A DNA stretch of 5,110 bases from Candidatus Aenigmatarchaeota archaeon (GTDB lineage Archaea > Aenigmatarchaeota > Aenigmatarchaeia > CG10238-14 > SpSt-28), in NCBI GenBank assembly GCA_023256115.1, contig JAGDWU010000098.1, positions 1-5,110 of the forward strand, written 5' to 3'. Position 1 is the stretch's first letter. Every line of letters starts with the position of its first letter. The notes under the pieces were generated by a model. It saw nothing but the letters and a program-made list of their open reading frames with translations. It was not told where the DNA came from and did no database searches. Below, in pieces: positions 3,435 through 5,110 of this stretch. Made by a program: the position numbers and the translations under genes.

Positions 3435-5110
3435 TGAGAAAAATTATTCTTATTATTTTTTGTCTATTTCTATTATCAGTACCAGCTTTTTCTCTTGTCT
3501 GTGTAAAAAATAAAGGATGGTTCGATGATGGTCCAGGAATTGTTTATGTAGGAATAAATACAAAACAAGTTGGATTAGAGTCTGGAGATGTAATTTCGAG
3601 CTATTTCATAGATAACAATAATTTTTGTTTTTACGAAGATGAATTGAATAATTTATTAAGTAAAGCAAATCCTGGAACTAGCAGAATAGAAATATTGAAA
3701 ATAACAAAAAGTTGTTGGTGGATCTTTTGTCTTTCATATAGTGAGATATATTTCTTATCAGATTTTGGAAGAGAGTATGGAAAAGCAATTTATAGTTGTA
3801 GTGTAATTGGCACAATTAAAGAAGTTTTAGTGGGTAATAAAAATTTAGAAGGGCTATGCACTCATCATTGTTTTAGTAGAAGCGATCCAGAATGCGAACT
3901 AAAGAAACCAGGAGATGAAATTGATATTGACAATGATGGTAAGCCAGATGGAATATGTAATAGTATGTGTGAATTTGTAGACGGTAGACATCCTCAAGAT
4001 TATTTATCTCCAGTTTCTGCTAACTTGGTTATAGAAGGTGATAAATTTGCTTTGCGTGTGAAAATTAAAAACAATGCAAATAAAGAGTTTAGGTCAGTTG
4101 GTATATCACTATCTTGTTATAGTATTTATTCTTCTACACCCTGTCTAAGAAAATTTTTCAGTGAAGACTTTAACTCACAAGAAGAAAAAGAAATAAGAGT
4201 AGAGATAGGAATAGAAAATTATAAAGATTGTTTCGAGCCAATAAGAAAACTAACTTGTAGGGGTGAAAGAGCGAGCACCAACTTAGAGGATAGAATTAAA
4301 GGTTTTGAATGTTTTCTCGCAATTAGTGGAAGTGTTCCGAAAAAAATTTTAGAAGAATATACTCCTTGTAACCCACATTATCAATCACCAACTAAAACAG
4401 AGCATTATAGAGTAAGTGTGGAAGAAGTGTTTGTTAGACCAGATAGCATTTCTAACGATCAAACAAAGATTGGGGTACTTGCTAAAGTTTTGGTAGCATA
4501 TATAAATGCTAAATGTAAGGAAAACCTTAAACTAGGCTATTCTGTTTATTATTATGAAGGAGCGACCAAAAAGGAAATTCTAAAAAATGAAGTACCAGTT
4601 AGGAATGTAGATAAAGAATGTAGTGAACGTTTAGTTTCATTTGATATAAATTTGAGATGTTCTGATATTAAAACATCAGAAGATTTAATACTTCAAATAG
4701 GAAGTTTTGACACATATACTATAAAAAACAATTGTTGTGGATATGAAAATCAAAAATGTTGTAGCAATAACCGATGTGAAGGAACAAATTTGGTATGTAG
4801 AAATAACAAATGTGTTCGTTGCAGCGGAGCAGGAGGAGAATGTTCAGCAGATCAAGACTGTTGTTCAGGATTGAAGTGTATTAATGGGAAATGTCAACAG
4901 CAACAACAACCTTGGAAATGTCAAACAAACAATGAGTGCAACGGAAAAGAGCCAAATAAATTTTATGATTCCGACTCATTATATTGTGATGCAAATTGTA
5001 ATGCTTACAAATGTGATCAAACCAATAAATGTCAATACTTACAGCAAGCAAATCGTTGGTGTGATGGAACTAAATGGGTAACAACACAACCACAAGATTG
5101 CAAGGTTGAA
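3434..5110 (+). CDS. Secreted multidomain cysteine-rich surface protein (partial, C-terminus cut by window edge)
   Basis: The frame is open from ATG 3434 to base 5110, 559 codons without a stop. A Sec signal peptide occupies about 1-20 (hydrophobic run, then PAFS before LVC). No good lipobox is seen, so the protein is likely released or held by its partner. Residues about 35-92 look PDZ-like (GIVYVGI, GLESGDVI, DELNNLL, SRIEILKI). A Cys-rich stretch at about 140-180 contains DIDNDGKPDGIC, a thrombospondin-3/EF-hand-like calcium loop. Two beta-rich regions follow (about 193-300 and 325-430), possibly CARDB- or Ig-like. From 434 cysteines are dense: knottin-like modules at 434-460 and 463-487 (including DQDCCSGLKC), five glutamines at 488-492, then another Cys-rich module to the edge. 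Such proteins are frequent in DPANN genomes but largely uncharacterised. Its start overlaps the pilin-like gene's stop (TAATG), implying coupled translation. Adhesion or host contact is inferred only. Confidence 0.8.
   Translation, partial: MRKIILIIFCLFLLSVPAFSLVCVKNKGWFDDGPGIVYVGINTKQVGLESGDVISSYFIDNNNFCFYEDELNNLLSKANPGTSRIEILKITKSCWWIFCLSYSEIYFLSDFGREYGKAIYSCSVIGTIKEVLVGNKNLEGLCTHHCFSRSDPECELKKPGDEIDIDNDGKPDGICNSMCEFVDGRHPQDYLSPVSANLVIEGDKFALRVKIKNNANKEFRSVGISLSCYSIYSSTPCLRKFFSEDFNSQEEKEIRVEIGIENYKDCFEPIRKLTCRGERASTNLEDRIKGFECFLAISGSVPKKILEEYTPCNPHYQSPTKTEHYRVSVEEVFVRPDSISNDQTKIGVLAKVLVAYINAKCKENLKLGYSVYYYEGATKKEILKNEVPVRNVDKECSERLVSFDINLRCSDIKTSEDLILQIGSFDTYTIKNNCCGYENQKCCSNNRCEGTNLVCRNNKCVRCSGAGGECSADQDCCSGLKCINGKCQQQQQPWKCQTNNECNGKEPNKFYDSDSLYCDANCNAYKCDQTNKCQYLQQANRWCDGTKWVTTQPQDCKVE
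4733..4894 (+). repeat. Tandem cystine-knot-like modules within the secreted protein
   Basis: Two adjacent Cys-rich units are encoded here. Unit 1 (residues 434-460) begins CCGYENQKCC and ends LVCRNNKC. Unit 2 (463-487) begins CSGAGGEC, contains DCCSG and ends LKCINGKC. Both carry an internal CC pair and end with a C-x-N-x-K-C type signature, which suggests duplication of one module. The CC-S-G-L-x-C arrangement recalls knottin/Dickkopf-like small disulfide domains. The bases themselves are not strongly repeated, so the duplication would be old. Confidence 0.6.

Noticed and set aside
3470..3505. Possible lipoprotein signal (Leu-Val-Cys after the hydrophobic run of the secreted protein)
   Set aside because: The residue before the cysteine is Val, not Gly, Ala or Ser, so the lipobox is poor; an ordinary signal peptidase site after PAFS fits better.
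4884..5081. 65-codon open frame on the plus strand in a different frame from the secreted protein
   Set aside because: It lies wholly inside the Cys-rich coding region of the long secreted protein, has low-complexity content, and has no promoter or family resemblance.
1..5110. CRISPR array, tRNA or rRNA gene, insertion sequence
   Set aside because: No regularly spaced repeats, no tRNA-like or rRNA-like GC-rich segments, and no transposase or terminal inverted repeats were seen; nearly all of the window is coding.

Overview
The window looks like chromosomal DNA of a very AT-rich archaeon, most likely a small-genome DPANN lineage (Nanoarchaeota or Woesearchaeota/Pacearchaeota type). Direct signs are archaeal TATA boxes placed about 22-27 nt upstream of start codons (leaderless mRNAs), no convincing Shine-Dalgarno motifs, an archaeal prefoldin alpha subunit, a TrmB-type regulator, and very tight packing with 1-bp and 10-bp gene overlaps. 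The lineage is an inference from gene style and base composition, not from a marker gene.

Left half (1-2160, minus strand): a compact four-gene block read right to left. It holds an unrecognised 224-residue protein, a PIN-domain nuclease (VapC-like) overlapping it by 10 bp, prefoldin alpha overlapping the PIN gene by 1 bp (TAATG), and 14 bp later a TrmB-family regulator that runs off the left edge. These are cytoplasmic functions: RNA cleavage, chaperoning and transcription control. The spacing suggests one transcript from a promoter near 2179-2190.

Centre (2161-2278): a divergent promoter region with a TATA element for each direction. A perfect 8-bp inverted repeat with a 4-nt spacer sits on the TATA box of the rightward gene and is a candidate operator. 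That gene (2279-2716) encodes a small winged-helix protein whose C-terminal half resembles a PC4/PUR-like single-stranded nucleic-acid-binding fold.

Right half (2793 to the right edge, plus strand): two secreted or membrane-anchored proteins, translationally coupled through a TAATG overlap. The first is a type IV pilin-like protein with a class III-style signal (Ser|Phe with Glu at +5), one membrane helix and a 10-cysteine ectodomain with a DxNxDG loop. The second has a Sec signal peptide, a degenerate PDZ-like domain, a DxDxDG loop, two beta-rich regions and a C-terminal series of cystine-knot-like modules, and is cut by the right edge. Together they look like a disulfide- and calcium-stabilised cell-surface assembly, possibly for adhesion or host contact. 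This is the most unusual part of the window.
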